A stretch of 64,000 nt of DNA from Monilinia fructicola (taxonomy: Eukaryota; Ascomycota; Leotiomycetes; Helotiales; Sclerotiniaceae): contig VICG01000001.1 in assembly GCA_008692225.1 (NCBI GenBank), positions 1,042,501 through 1,106,500 on the forward strand, in the 5' to 3' direction. The notes below the pieces were generated by a model. It saw only the letters and a program-made list of their open reading frames with translations. It searched no databases and had not been told where the DNA came from. Below are positions 1-11,589 of the stretch, piece after piece. Made by a program: the position numbers and the translations under genes. Numbering within the stretch: the first letter of the stretch is position 1; every line of letters begins with the position of its first letter.

Positions 1-136
1 ATATCCATGGATAGCAAAGCACGTTCGCTAAAATAGGGGGGGGGCGAAAGCGAGGTCGAAAAAGCAATCTTCCTTAACGAGATGAGGAAATCATTTTCGG
101 GATGAAGTGAAATAGGTGGTTTGAGATACGTAATTC

Positions 137-137
<1 letters not shown>

Positions 138-167
<30 letters not shown>
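138..167. repeat. (TGA)n microsatellite
   Basis: About ten uninterrupted TGA/GAT triplets in intergenic DNA. Confidence 0.9.
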
Positions 168-2445
168 TAAGAGAGGCCTTGGGAGTATTTATTCATCTAT
201 CGACTAGGCGATCAATATGCGATATCAATTAAGTAGGATATTTGGGTCGTCGATCGGTTAGGAGGTACGGTATCCCTAGAGCATCAATATCATATAGAAT
301 CCTTCCCAACTCCTTAAATAGCGTATATCATATATCTCTCTCTAAGAGAATAGAATTTCAAATCCTTCCATGCGAACATCCAATCTAGATTCCAATCACC
401 TCGACTTTGAAACAAGAGAGCGCTGAAGCTTCAAAATGCCAACCAACATACACACCATTTCCAATCCGATGTTAAGGTTAACAACTCGCCAATTTCACGC
501 AACTTCAACCCCTCGCATCAATCTTACTTGAATACCAGCAACTATACATACCCGACCATTTAATCATCATCATCATCACTATTTTATCTTTATCTTTAGA
601 TTCTTCGTTCTCCAACTTTCCCTCTCTCCTTTTATCTTCTCCCGCTTCTCTTTCTTTCCCTCCTTCCGCTTTCCTCTCCTCTCCTCCTCCTTTGAATCTA
701 CCAACACCACACCCAACAGCACCACCTAATCACCAGCCCCCTCCCTCTTTCTCGAAAACCACACCTGGACAAGATGAGCGTATGGTGCTCGAGTACGTAA
801 GATAAATCAATCGATAAAGAGATGAGCAGAGAGCAGAACCATCTCAAGCTCAATCCCACGCACTCGAGTAATGATATGATGATCGCACTCTCTTCCACAA
901 ACGATATCCTACTTCAGCCCACTATCCCTCCCGCATCATCCACCGCATATCTACTCTCGCAAACACGCGCGCGCGACGGGAACCCCAAGCTCACAGCCCC
1001 AAGCTTAAGCTTGCAATGCTCGTTCTTCTCCGTCTGCTCTTCTCATCTCGTGCTTTGGGTGTGCGTGGGTTTTGTGTTTTATGGATATATACACACACAC
1101 ACACACACACATATATACATACACATAGCCAGCTAAACCCTGGACCGATCATCCATACAGTAAATAGCCTTACCAAAAAAAATGGCAATGTACCGGAATT
1201 TGTATGGTATGGCAAAATGACAGAATTAACAAACAGTCTGCGTTTTTATCTGGATCTTGGCTGGTGAGTTTTAGTACAGCATGTTGAATTGGGTTTGTGT
1301 GAGGATATGATGAAATCTCGGTTTGTCTAATAAGTTTCTTGCTTTGTGGAAGTATGCTCAAGTGTATTGTGAGTTTGTTGTTGTTGTTGTTGTTGTTGGT
1401 ATTGAAGATAATTCTATTTAGAATCTGAAGTGCAGGTTAGAACTAGTTAGTTCCAACATATGATCCTAGGATAAGAGAACGCAAGCAAAGAAGAAAGAGC
1501 GATGCTCCAACGCGGTGGAATAAGCTATTTGTGGTAAGACGATGATGGCCCCGTATTCATAATATTGATGATATGGAAGTGAAGTGGATGATGCTACAAT
1601 AAAGTGAAACCAAAGTGAAGGGGAAGGGGAGTTGAAGTGGGATTGAGAATGGGATATTCGTATTTTGAAGCTAAGACAGTTTTATATAGTGTTTGGAGCT
1701 CGTTTGAAATGCATATGGGATTTTGAACATCTTTTCAATGTGGGTGTTTGGGAGCTTCTGCTATTAGCACTATATGTGTACTGTTATGGGAGTGGAGACA
1801 TTTGTGGCATATTGCTGTGGAAGTGGTACTCTTGAGTGTGTGGTTATGATTAGGGTTGGATGGGGGGAGGAGGAGTGATGCGAGGGTAGCGAGGGGACTG
1901 GAAAGATATGAAAGGATGGATGATGATGATGAAGATGAAGATAATGATGATAAAAAGGTTCCATATAAGGAGGAACAACTAACATTCAATGGACTAATTG
2001 TAACGATAGATGGATTTAGATCTGGATTTAAAGTTGAGAGGGGATAATAAAGAGTTGACGAGTTCATTGGAATAGGGGATTGTGGTTGCGGTCGAAGTTG
2101 AAGTTAAAGTTAAAGAAGAACTAGAACTAGAACTAAAAATCCAACTGCAACTCCAAATCCAAATCCAAGTCCACCAACCAAGCACCTAAATACCCCCCTT
2201 TCCCCTTTCCCTTTCCCCTTCCCCTTTCCCCTTTCCCCTTTCCCCTTTCCCTCCTCCTTCCCCCCCCAAAAAAGAACCAATTAATCAACCAACCAATCAT
2301 CAAAACACAAAGAACCCCCCCACACAAACGCCTTTAGACGCCCAACACCAAATAACACGGGGATTCCTCACCGAAGCAGAGTGGAGAAATGATGATGGGC
2401 TAGGGTGAAGATTATCAGATTGGAGTTTTGAGTTTTGGGTGAGAT

Positions 2446-2740
2446 GTAGAGTATAGAGTATAGAGTATAGAGTATAGAGTATAGAGTATAGAGTATAAAG
2501 TATAAAGTATAAAGTATATAAAATATAAAATATAAAATATAAAATATAAAATATAAAATATAAAATATAAATATAAAATATAAATATAGAATATAAATAT
2601 AGAATATAAATATAGAATATAAAATATAGAATATAAAATATAGAATATAAAATATAAAATATAAAATATAAAATATAAAATACAAAATAAAAATATTAAA
2701 TATAAAATACAAAAAAAATATAAAATATAAATATATAAAG
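2446..2740. repeat. 7-bp tandem repeat drifting from AGAGTAT to AAAATAT
   Basis: A roughly 295-bp array of 7-bp units. The left part is AGAGTAT repeated, then AAAGTAT, then a long run of AAAATAT, with some 6-bp variants and ATAG-containing variants at about 2580-2650. Unit composition loses G from left to right. All frames are open only because the repeat lacks stops; the array is not coding. Confidence 0.9.
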
Positions 2741-3740
2741 CGTACAAGGGTAGAAAAGGGGAGGCCGGGGGACTTGGATTAAGTATATCATGTGAATGGA
2801 ATCGTGTATTATGATATAGTTAATGCGCTAGTTAGTTAGTTAGTTGATTAAATAATGGATTAATGGATATATGGATGGATTAATGAATAGATAGATGGAT
2901 AGATAGATAGTAGGTAGGTAGAGATGCTTAGGAGGTTAATGAAGAATAGGTGAGTGAGGGGGGAGGGACGCGGGGATTGTTGTAGAAAGGGGGGAGTAGG
3001 AGATGGAGATGGCGATGGAGATGGAGGGAAAGCTGAGAATGGAGTAGAGGTGAAGATGGAGATGAACATCTCTTAAGTAGTATAAACACTTGAGTATAAA
3101 ACACTTGAGTATAAACACTTGAGTACAGATATACATACATGTAGCTAAATCAGTCATCCATGGATAACCATATAAAATACTACACAGCCAACTTTTATGC
3201 CAAAACAAAATAATCAGCAAAGATATCTCATATTGCTATGACGAGCTATCTAATGACTACTTTTAAAAAACAAACAACCAACCTCCCAAATTCATAGGTA
3301 TCAATCATCAATCAATCTCATTCTTATCTCATCTTTCCTCTCTTCATCCACATCCAACCACATCCAACCCTAGGTTTCATCAATCTTCTTTTCTTTCCTT
3401 TCATTTCCTTTCCTTCCTGTCTCAAATATGAATTCATTCATCGATTCTGTCCATTCATCCTCTGCAAACGCGCAAATCTCATTCATCCATAGATAATTGA
3501 GAACCATCTCTCTCTCCTCTTTTCCTTCTTCCACAATCTCCCACCATCATCACCATAACCCCATACTACAAATCAAACTCATGTGCAGAAAGCTCATTTA
3601 TGCAGTAGAGTTCAACCGCCACCATATCATCATGTAGTAAAAGTCAAACCACGCAAAAATCGCAGTTCACGCAAGTCCATACTCGCAAGAAGTAACCTCA
3701 AAGCTCAAAACTCAAAAAAACGAAAAGTAAAAAAGGGGTA

Positions 3741-3771
3741 TGCATCCATCCATCCATCCATCCATCCATTG
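3741..3771. repeat. (ATCC)n microsatellite
   Basis: About seven ATCC units. The same tetranucleotide recurs elsewhere in the window (about 7833-7850, 8872-8892, 22508-22540, 58448-58472; as GGAT at 15384-15417). Confidence 0.9.
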
Positions 3772-4088
3772 CCTGCCAATCCGACACTGAAGTAAAGTAC
3801 TCGAAACATAAAAAAAAAATAAAAATCCATCGTAAAAAAGGTTTGTAGCGCAAGGTGCAAAGAAATAAAATCATGTCTGAGACATGGAACACAATGTTGT
3901 GGTTAAAAATCGAAGTTGACGGCAGTTGAAGAAGATTTAAGAATCCGGTTGTGTTGTGCTGTGCTGTTTGCTGCCACCGATCTTCGTGCTGCTTCCCCAA
4001 CCACGTGAAATATTTGAGGTCATGGTAAACAAATGCCTACGAAAAAGTAAGACAAATGTCTCAATATCCCTCCATAAATCATTCAAAA

Positions 4089-5766
4089 TCATCGTCTAGC
4101 GATACCCTCCCTTTCCTTAAGACGACTCGTTCTCCATCCCTCATACCAAAGCTCCCTACTCGCCTCCCTCAATTCCCCTCTCCATTCCGCAAAGACTGCT
4201 TCCTTCAAACGAACAAAATCACAATGTTCAACATTCATCGGATCCGCAAAAACCCCATGGGAATTTACGTCAATAACATCAGGCTCATACATATCGGGAC
4301 TGATGATTGAAAGAGGCAAGTATGGAATCTCACTAATTTCCGACTCGCGTTTATGGCGACGGATCGAACCTGTGGAGAGGCGCTTGGAATTTGGAGAACC
4401 ATTTGAACCGGAAACATCTTCAGAAACCGCATCTTCATCTCCTTCATCGATGCGACTGGAACCGATAATTGGGCTTTCGGGTTCATCATCCAGTCCGAGT
4501 GCTTCAAGTGGGTCAAGATTGGCTTTGCGCAGACTGTCCCACACCGTTTTCTTCAAATACGCCATGTGGGCCGTGGTGATGGTATCGGCTTTTGAGATGA
4601 CCGGAATAACTGTAGTTTTTCCCTGCAATGTGCGGAGAACTTGCAAGTCAAGATCTTCATCAAGACTACCAAACAAACGAGATCCCGTTCCAAATGAACC
4701 AAAGTGTCCATGTCCATTTGTTGTCAGACTCTTCGCATCTTCGATATTTTGATCAAGGCGAGATGGGTCGAGGATGAGGAATACGGCATGGATATGCGTA
4801 TCCTGAACCCCTGGAGCTCTCATCACCTTCATCTCTTCCGTGAACGTTTCCTCGAATTTACTCTCCAGGAATGAAGACATCTCTCGCAGTTGAAGATCCA
4901 CCACATTCTTATCTAAGCCTTCCGAATCCCACAATGTCAAGCCGATACGTTCCCCTTCGACTTCTGCCTCGAGATAATGCGAGAGGAATTTTCCCGACTT
5001 CGATGTGCGCGGAGCAAAGATGTCATCTGCCAATGGTTCAGGCTTCGATCTCTTCTTCGGTGGAGAGCGAGGGAGGTTTTGAGGAAATTGAGGAAAGATG
5101 TTTTGCCAGCACCGCGTGCGCCAATGATGAGGACGCTGCAGAGGGGTGAGTTAGTCCAAGGTAAGATGGAGGCCATGGTCGAGACTTACTTGAATGGAGT
5201 GGGATCCTTGCGTCTTCGCACTCTGCGAGGACTGTTGATTGTGCTGACGGCACTGCTTGCGTAGCTGTATCGTCCACGATGCGTCATGCTCTCGGTTCTT
5301 GCGTACGGATCGACCCAACCACCATTCCTCGCACCCGCCGGCATTGGAGGAACTGGCACGCTGCCTACTCATCGTATATGATCGAACTTGAGGATCCATT
5401 GAAGCACTCCTGATTTCGTGACCACTATTTCCAGAAGTTGCCGAATCCGGTCTCTCTTCACCACCAAATGAAGGAAAATGGAGAGGAGCAGCAAGATCGG
5501 GAAGACGAGGTGGAGATCTTGGGATGGCAGCTGCTTCGCGCAGTTGTCTTTCACGCTCCTGCTCTTGTACTTGAGCAAGCTCCTTTTTATTCTTGGAACT
5601 TAAATTTCCCGACTTGGTTCGACGAAGGAGTAAGCCTAGACTGGAACGACGCGGAGGATTGGGATTAATATTTTTTCCGCTTTCTGGAATTCCTGGTAGT
5701 TTCTCGGTGCCATGTAAAGGTGAAGAGTTAGCACTTGGAGTTCGGGGGTCTACTTGTAGAAACCAT
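4089..5766 (-). CDS. aspE: AspE-type septin GTPase (frame broken in assembly)
   Basis: Septin-like GTPase of the filamentous-fungus AspE group; septins polymerise at septa and the cortex. Exon 1 is 5766-5190, intron 5189-5136 (GTAAGT donor, CTAAC branch, CAG), exon 2 5135-4089. Visible motifs: basic N-terminal linker, P-loop GARGAGKTS just after the intron, switch-like WDSEG, and SKAD in place of the usual AKAD. A Ser-rich acidic insert (about 4380-4490) precedes the C-terminus. The start ATG at 5766 was chosen because the upstream frame has no other Met. Three single-base breaks split the frame: one extra C in the run 5744-5748, one extra G (minus strand) at 5334-5336, and one missing C near 5063. 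Correcting them gives about 540 residues. The G3 motif lacks the usual Gly pattern, as seen in AspE-type septins. Septin identity is firm; the AspE subgroup is likely; whether the breaks are real is open. Confidence 0.82.
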
Positions 5767-7629
5767 AATTGACGGGAGTATAAGATGATGGTCTGTTTAA
5801 AGGGAACAAATGGTAATGGTGTCTGTCGCAGAATTGACAGGGAAAGGCTTGGTTTGTTCTCAGGATGGTGGACGATGGTGAATTTGATTGATAAATGAAA
5901 GAATGGGATGATGTTGAATTAAATTTCCCCTGTATGACTTTAATCATTAATAAAAGAGATAATGGAGAAAAGACAAGGTTGAAAGAGAAAGAAGAGAGTA
6001 GAAAGGGAGAAAGGGAGATAGAGAGAGTGTGTGAGAGTGTGAGAGAGTGTGAGAAGAGGAGATTGAGAGGTAAAGTAATAAATTGAGTAAGTTGAGTGAA
6101 TGGAGAGCGAGAGTGAGAGAGTTGGATGTCCCAAATATAAAGATTCAAGACTTCGGCAGTGAGATTGTTGTTTATTTGAAGAAAATTATATTGAATGATC
6201 TCGCTACTTCAGCTTTTTTATCTTTTATTTATTTATTTGTTTATTTATTTATTTTAAGAAAGGATTTCTTTTTTATATTTATAAGATGAAATTATATGAG
6301 ATGAGAGTTCCAAGTATGAGAGTTATGATGATAGATTGATTGATTAAGTAATAAATTGATGGATGAATGGATGGATGGATTGATTGATTCAATTGATTGA
6401 TTTAATTGAATTGATTAATTGATTGATTTAATTGATTGATTTAATTGATAGATAGATGGATAGATAGATTGATTGATCGATCACCTCTAAATGTTTGAAC
6501 AATGATATTTTCTTTAAAAGTGCTTATAATCGAATCACGTTGTTCGATTGCATGAATTCTTTATATCAACAGATGAAAGATGTAAGATATAAAAGTAGCT
6601 GGAGGTTGAATCAAGAAATAGAGAGTAAGTAGTAAGTAACTAAGGTTAGCAGCAAACAGACATTCTACTCGTAGTCAAACATCCATGGATACCTTGGGAT
6701 TTCAAAATCTAACCTGGAATCCATAACTAACCTTACTCTGGATTGTATACTAAATCTACTCCGTATATCTAAATCTACATCTACATCTACATCTATTCAC
6801 TCACTCATCAATGATATGGATACCAATTCTTCCCGTTCTCCTCAATGCCTCCTGAGGTCCTCACTTTCCTTTCCCAATCCACTGTTTGTTAAGATACTAA
6901 TACAAAGCCAATTTCCTCTTGGAGATCCTTGATAAGGCTGTAAAACGGTTAGAAACTTTTACATGATCACTTTGACTCTCTCGCTGGGTATCTGGTTGTA
7001 GTTCGGTCGTTAAGTCGTTTGGTCTTTGATTCCTTCTCATGCTTTCAAGGTGAGATGAATGAAGGAGGAGGCAGTGCTTTGGATTGATATGTGCTTGAGT
7101 AATGAAGTATGAGAAGTATGAGGATGAGGTCAAGGTTGGTAGGATGGTGAGAGGAAATGATATTTGATATTGATGCGCATTAATTATATTGAAGCTACTT
7201 GTATAGTCTTGTATGATTAGATGTACGCGAGTAACCTTGGAAGATGATGGAGATAATTAGACGATGTACTTAGATGAGTTGGTTAATGAAAATGATATTT
7301 TAATTAATAATTTTTTATTATAATTATGATAGAATCTTATTAATGATCTTTAAGATGATAGAAATATTACTTATATTATATAAAATATACAAATAAATAG
7401 TTATAATATATTATAAATAAAAATATATTTTATATTCTTTATTATTTATCTATTTAATATTTAATTAATACTTAAATACTTTCTCTCTCCTCTCTCCTCT
7501 CTCCTCTCTCCTCTCTCTAATCCAATCTAATCGAGTTAGACAAACAAGAAAAGAAATATATTAAAATCTTTTAAAAACACATATAAAAGCATCTACCTAG
7601 TATTTAGATATTAGATATCCATATATAAT

Positions 7630-7660
<31 letters not shown>

Positions 7661-9149
7661 ATAATTCTATATAATCGTCTATATTCCAATATCTACAATT
7701 CAATTCTTCATCCTATCTATCATCCCATCCTATACTCATCATCCGTACATACGGAGTACTAGATATATACTATATATCAATCTATTGACCCAGTCCTTTC
7801 TCTCTCTTTCCTCTTCCCTCTTATATAACGATCGTCCATCCATCCATCCATTCATTCATTTATTTTCACACTTTATCTCATCTCATCTCATTTCATCTCA
7901 TTTCTATTCAATCCAATTCAATCAACCACAGTCATTCAATTCTCCTTCATCCACTTCATCCACTTCATCCAAACCACAACCAAACCATCCAACCATCCAA
8001 CCATCCTACCCATCTCATTCATCCCATCCAAACTCCAAACTTCAAACGAATCATACAAACCACTCACTTGTTCACATCAACATCAACATCAACATCACCA
8101 CCACAAAGCCCATCCCCAAAGCCCACCCACCCAAAATCCATCAAACCCTAGCCTCTAACCCACCCATCATCCAAAACCCCTGACCAACCCTAATCCAGCA
8201 AACCCAAGCCGTCCCACCCACCAATCAATCGACCGTCGTTCCTGAACGAAAAATCCTCCGAACCAAGACACGGGAGAACCCCGGTCCGTATCATTTTGGG
8301 TGAGATATTATCAAGCCATACGATATGAGATAATACGATACGATATGATACAATCCAGTACTCCGTATGGTTGATCCTCTGGCGCAAGTTGGCATACTCC
8401 GTCCTCCGTACATATATCAAAACAGCCTAAAGGGGTAGATTCAGTCCAAACCAGACAGACTGTCTATATTCTCATATTATATATTAAGTATCATTGATAC
8501 TCGGGGTGTGATCTAGGATTTATTAGCATCGAAAGAGTATCGACAGTATCTACTTGGAATCCATACCCAAACCATTGGATCCTCTAACAACTCTTCGTCG
8601 TACCACGCGGAAATCAAACCACATTAGAACGAACCACACCTGGGCACTATTATTAATTCCACATAAACTCATGCCCGATACCCCAATACCGCCATACGGT
8701 ACACCCAACCCCCCAAACCCCTCCAAAATCCAAGAATCAAACATCCGCATCTCAATCTCCTCTTCCTCCTTTGCAGTCCATACTAGGTAGTTATCCTCCT
8801 GTTAACCACTCACTCACTCACCCACCTACTAACCAACCAACCACCCCCCAAACCCAAACAGAACCACACCATCCATCCATCCATCCATCCACCACCCACC
8901 TCAACCTCGTCCCCCCAACACACCACCCACGCAACCATCAATGAATGCATGGCGAAAACCCCACAGGAAACACCACGTCTGTTTTGTCCTCTGTGCTTTG
9001 TGCTTTGTGCTTTGTGCTTGCTTGTGTATTATGCTTATGCATTGTGCTCGTCCTTGTGCTTATAAGAGTTGCGGCCACAGCCTAGTCTATCATCGCACAT
9101 CTGACATTTTTCACATCCAAAATCTCTATTTTTCAACCTTTGATATCTT
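5767..9149. other. Intergenic region upstream of the septin gene
   Basis: No supportable gene. The first few hundred bases are the septin promoter/leader, with purine-rich GAGA repeats on the plus strand (pyrimidine-rich on the coding strand). Further on are GATT/ATTG repeats (about 6330-6480), an AT-rich patch (7290-7450), CTCTCTC repeats (7481-7520), a TA/TG tract (about 7630-7660) and C-rich, A-rich low-complexity sequence (7780-8200) whose long open frame is made only of Ser/Pro/Asn/His codons. TACGGAGTAC occurs at 7750 and its complement at 8358. Confidence 0.6.
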
Positions 9150-9237
9150 GAATGAATTATGAGATATTACTAAAAATCCTATAATATTGAAATGATTATA
9201 TATAAAGAATTATTAAAAACTATCTATATAGATATTA

Positions 9238-9330
9238 GAATAAGCGGTTTTTTATAATTTTTTTAATAGTTTATTAATTCTATAAAATATATTATATATA
9301 TATATTTTTCAAAAAAAAAATCGCTTATTC
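9238..9330. mobile_element. 93-bp TA-flanked inverted-repeat element (mini-MITE)
   Basis: The left end GAATAAGCGGTTTTTT and the reverse complement of the right end GAATAAGCGATTTTTT match at 15 of 16 positions. Each end abuts a TA dinucleotide (9236-9237 and 9331-9332), the target duplication of Tc1/mariner/pogo-type transposons. The interior is AT-only and non-coding, so it would be a non-autonomous element. The TA flank is weak evidence by itself in such AT-rich DNA; the GC-containing ends carry the case. Confidence 0.6.
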
Positions 9331-9765
9331 TATATAGGAAAAGTATTATATATAAGGATTTTTTTTTAAAAAGAAATTTAACTTTAAAGAGATATAACTT
9401 TTAAAATAAAATAAATTAAATAAAAATATATAGTTTTATATTTTAGATTCTATTAATTTTAAAGTAGAAGTATTAAAACTCTTATAATTATTTAAATAAT
9501 TATCAATAGTTTAATATTTTCAATTCTATTAATGGATTTAAAGAATCTAATCTTATAGAATTATAGAGTTATATAATTAATATTATATAATTATTATACC
9601 TATACTATAAAAGGTTTAAAATGAAAAAAAAAACTTTAGGATCTCTTATAATTAATTATAAGTAAACAACGAAGATTTTAATTAGTTGATTATTAGTAAG
9701 CAAAAAAGCCCTAACTTTTCAATATCGACTTTTCGTTTTGCTATTAAAGCTTAGTTCTAAGGTTA

Positions 9766-9863
9766 TTTTAATTATTTTGAAAGTGGTTAATTATTCTAAT
9801 TATTTCGAAATTGGTTAATCATTTTGGCCATTTCGAAGGTGGTTAACCATTTCGGCCCATTCC
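9766..9863. repeat. 28-bp tandem repeat with graded GC loss
   Basis: Three full 28-bp copies (9766-9793, 9794-9821, 9822-9849) and a partial fourth. The position reading GGCCATTTCG in copy 3 reads AATTATTTCG in copy 2 and AATTATTTTG in copy 1, so differences are mostly C-to-T or G-to-A. A second short array with CTAGCTATTCCATT-type units follows (about 9855-9925). Confidence 0.85.
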
Positions 9864-9943
9864 ATTCCAGTCATTCTATTCTAGCTATTCCATTCTAGGT
9901 ATTCCATTCTAGCTATTTTATATAGGCCTATACTCTTTCGAAT

Positions 9944-10095
9944 TAATAAATAATAAATAATAAATAATAATAATAAATAATAAATAATAAATAATAATAA
10001 TAATAAATAATAAATAATAAATAATAAAATAATAAATAATAAATAATAAATAATAAATAATAAATAATAAATAATAAATAATAAATAATAAATAC
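9944..10095. repeat. AT-only TAAATAA/TAATAA tandem array
   Basis: About 150 bp of alternating TAAATAA and TAA units with a few register slips; low-complexity, non-coding. Confidence 0.9.
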
Positions 10096-10327
10096 TTTAT
10101 ATATTTTATATATTTTATATATAATTAAAAATATATTAAGAAATATATAAAAACTATAAAGCTTCTTTTATGAATTCTAAATATTAAATTAAATAGAAAA
10201 ATATTTAAGAGTTAACTAGATAGAATAAATTAAAGAAATAGAATTATTATTTAAATAGTTATATAAACTAATCTATATTTAATATATAATAATAAACAAT
10301 ATATTAGAAAATATAAAAATAAAATAT

Positions 10328-10530
10328 TGTAACGGATATCACGTGCTTAAGGCACGTGATATCTCATCACGCTAAGCGATACTATATATATAAAAGATCT
10401 TTAAAGGATTTAAAGATCTTTTCCTCTTTTAGCTTTCTTATTCTAATTAATTAACCTCTATTAACTCTCTTTAGTATATAATCGTAATAAATATATTATT
10501 ATTAATTCGCTTAATATAGAATATAATTAA
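10328..10530 (+). mobile_element. Possible solo-LTR relic
   Basis: The segment opens with TGTAACGGATATCACGTGC, followed at once by its inverted partner GGCACGTGATATC, then a TATA-like box (TATATATATAAAAG, about 10383-10397), a perfect 14-bp inverted repeat (AAAAGATCTTTAAA, about 10394-10424), and a pyrimidine-rich stretch. A TG start, paired CACGTG sites, a TATA box and a downstream leader suit a fungal LTR. I cannot find a matching CA end, target duplication, primer-binding site or second copy, so this is tentative and the right end is a guess. Confidence 0.3.
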
Positions 10531-10647
10531 ATTAGATATTTCTTTATAATATAAAAGTATTTATTTTAAAATTAAAAAAGTAGAAAATAAGTATATATAA
10601 TAATAGAGGATTAAATAAATAATTTTATAAGAACTTATATTTTATTA

Positions 10648-10900
<253 letters not shown>

Positions 10901-11041
10901 AAGATTAGACTTAGAATTTTAAGATAAACTTTAATCAAGTAATATAATTAATCATTAAATAATCTATTATTATATTTATTATTATATTACTAATATTTTA
11001 TTTATTAATATTTAGTTATATATTTATCGTTATAGGATTTC

Positions 11042-11589
11042 GGCCTTCTAAGGCTTTATCTTTAACTTAAGAATAAAGCCTTAGAGTGCGTTCGAATCGA
11101 TTTTCGAAAATATTAAGGCGAATATCAAATATATTATATATTAAGCCTTAATATAGCTAATATAATCAAATGTAACTAAATATATATTAGACTAATATTA
11201 TTTAAATAAAAGATTTAACAAAATATAATAAGGGTTATAAGTATATTTATTTATAGTTTATATAAAAACCCGCTATTAATAAATATAATATTTAGACCCC
11301 TTTGCTAGCTTAAAAATACTCTCAAAAGTAGGAGAAAACAGGGGTGTTTTTCGTAATATTTTTTATTTAGGCTTAAATGTGGCTAAATATAGCGTTTAGG
11401 ATCGCATAATATTAAATCCTAATATTATATTTAACTCAATATCGCATTCGGACTATATAATATTAGGCTTAATATTATATTTAACTCAATATAAGTGTTC
11501 GAATCGCATTGTAATATCAGACCCAATATGGCTAATATATTGGGTCAAATATCATAAAAAAATCGATCCGAACGCACCCTTAGAAGGCC
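11042..11589. repeat. 18-bp palindrome split by an inserted element
   Basis: The left arm at 11042-11059 (GGCCTTCTAAGGCTTTAT) is the exact reverse complement of the sequence formed when 11073-11083 is joined to 11583-11589, that is, when the element 11084-11579 and one TTA copy are taken out. The loop is about 13 bases. So the host site was a hairpin-forming sequence before insertion. Confidence 0.75.
11084..11579. mobile_element. 496-bp TTA-flanked MITE (PIF/Harbinger-like)
   Basis: The ends are inverted repeats: left GAGTGCGTTCGAATCGATTT, right end reversed GGGTGCGTTCGGATCGATTT (two mismatches). TTA lies on both sides (11081-11083 and 11580-11582), the usual target duplication of PIF/Harbinger elements; a 7-bp CCTTAGA duplication with a slightly shorter element is an alternative reading. 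The interior is AT-rich, has internal repeats of an AATATTATATTTAACTCAAT motif (about 11420-11500), and has no transposase frame. I infer a non-autonomous element; the family is suggested by target-site type only. Confidence 0.7.

Larger units (their letters stand above)
1..4088. other. Repeat-rich intergenic region
   Basis: I see no convincing gene here: open frames are short, lie in low-complexity sequence, and lack conserved motifs or plausible splice chains. The stretch holds many simple repeats: TGA triplets (138-167), AC dinucleotides (about 1087-1111), TTG triplets (about 1374-1398), CCCTTT units (about 2195-2255), a long 7-bp repeat (2446-2740), GGAT/AGAT-type tetranucleotides (about 2855-2915) and ATCC units (3741-3771). 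The pyrimidine-rich stretch at about 600-700 followed by an ATG near 774 could be the start of a gene leader, but I could not build a coding model from it. Confidence 0.6.

Noticed and set aside
5750..6148. 132-codon minus-strand frame upstream of the septin
   Set aside because: It overlaps the septin start in another frame and consists of Leu/Ser/Phe-rich pyrimidine leader sequence.
7785..8183. 132-codon plus-strand frame
   Set aside because: Made of Ser/Pro/Asn/His/Thr codons from CATC, CCA and ATCAAC repeats; a low-complexity artefact.
11086..11577. Alternative reading of the element with 7-bp CCTTAGA target duplications
   Set aside because: Both readings fit, but the TTA reading explains the extra base pairs at the ends and restores the palindrome with a known duplication size.
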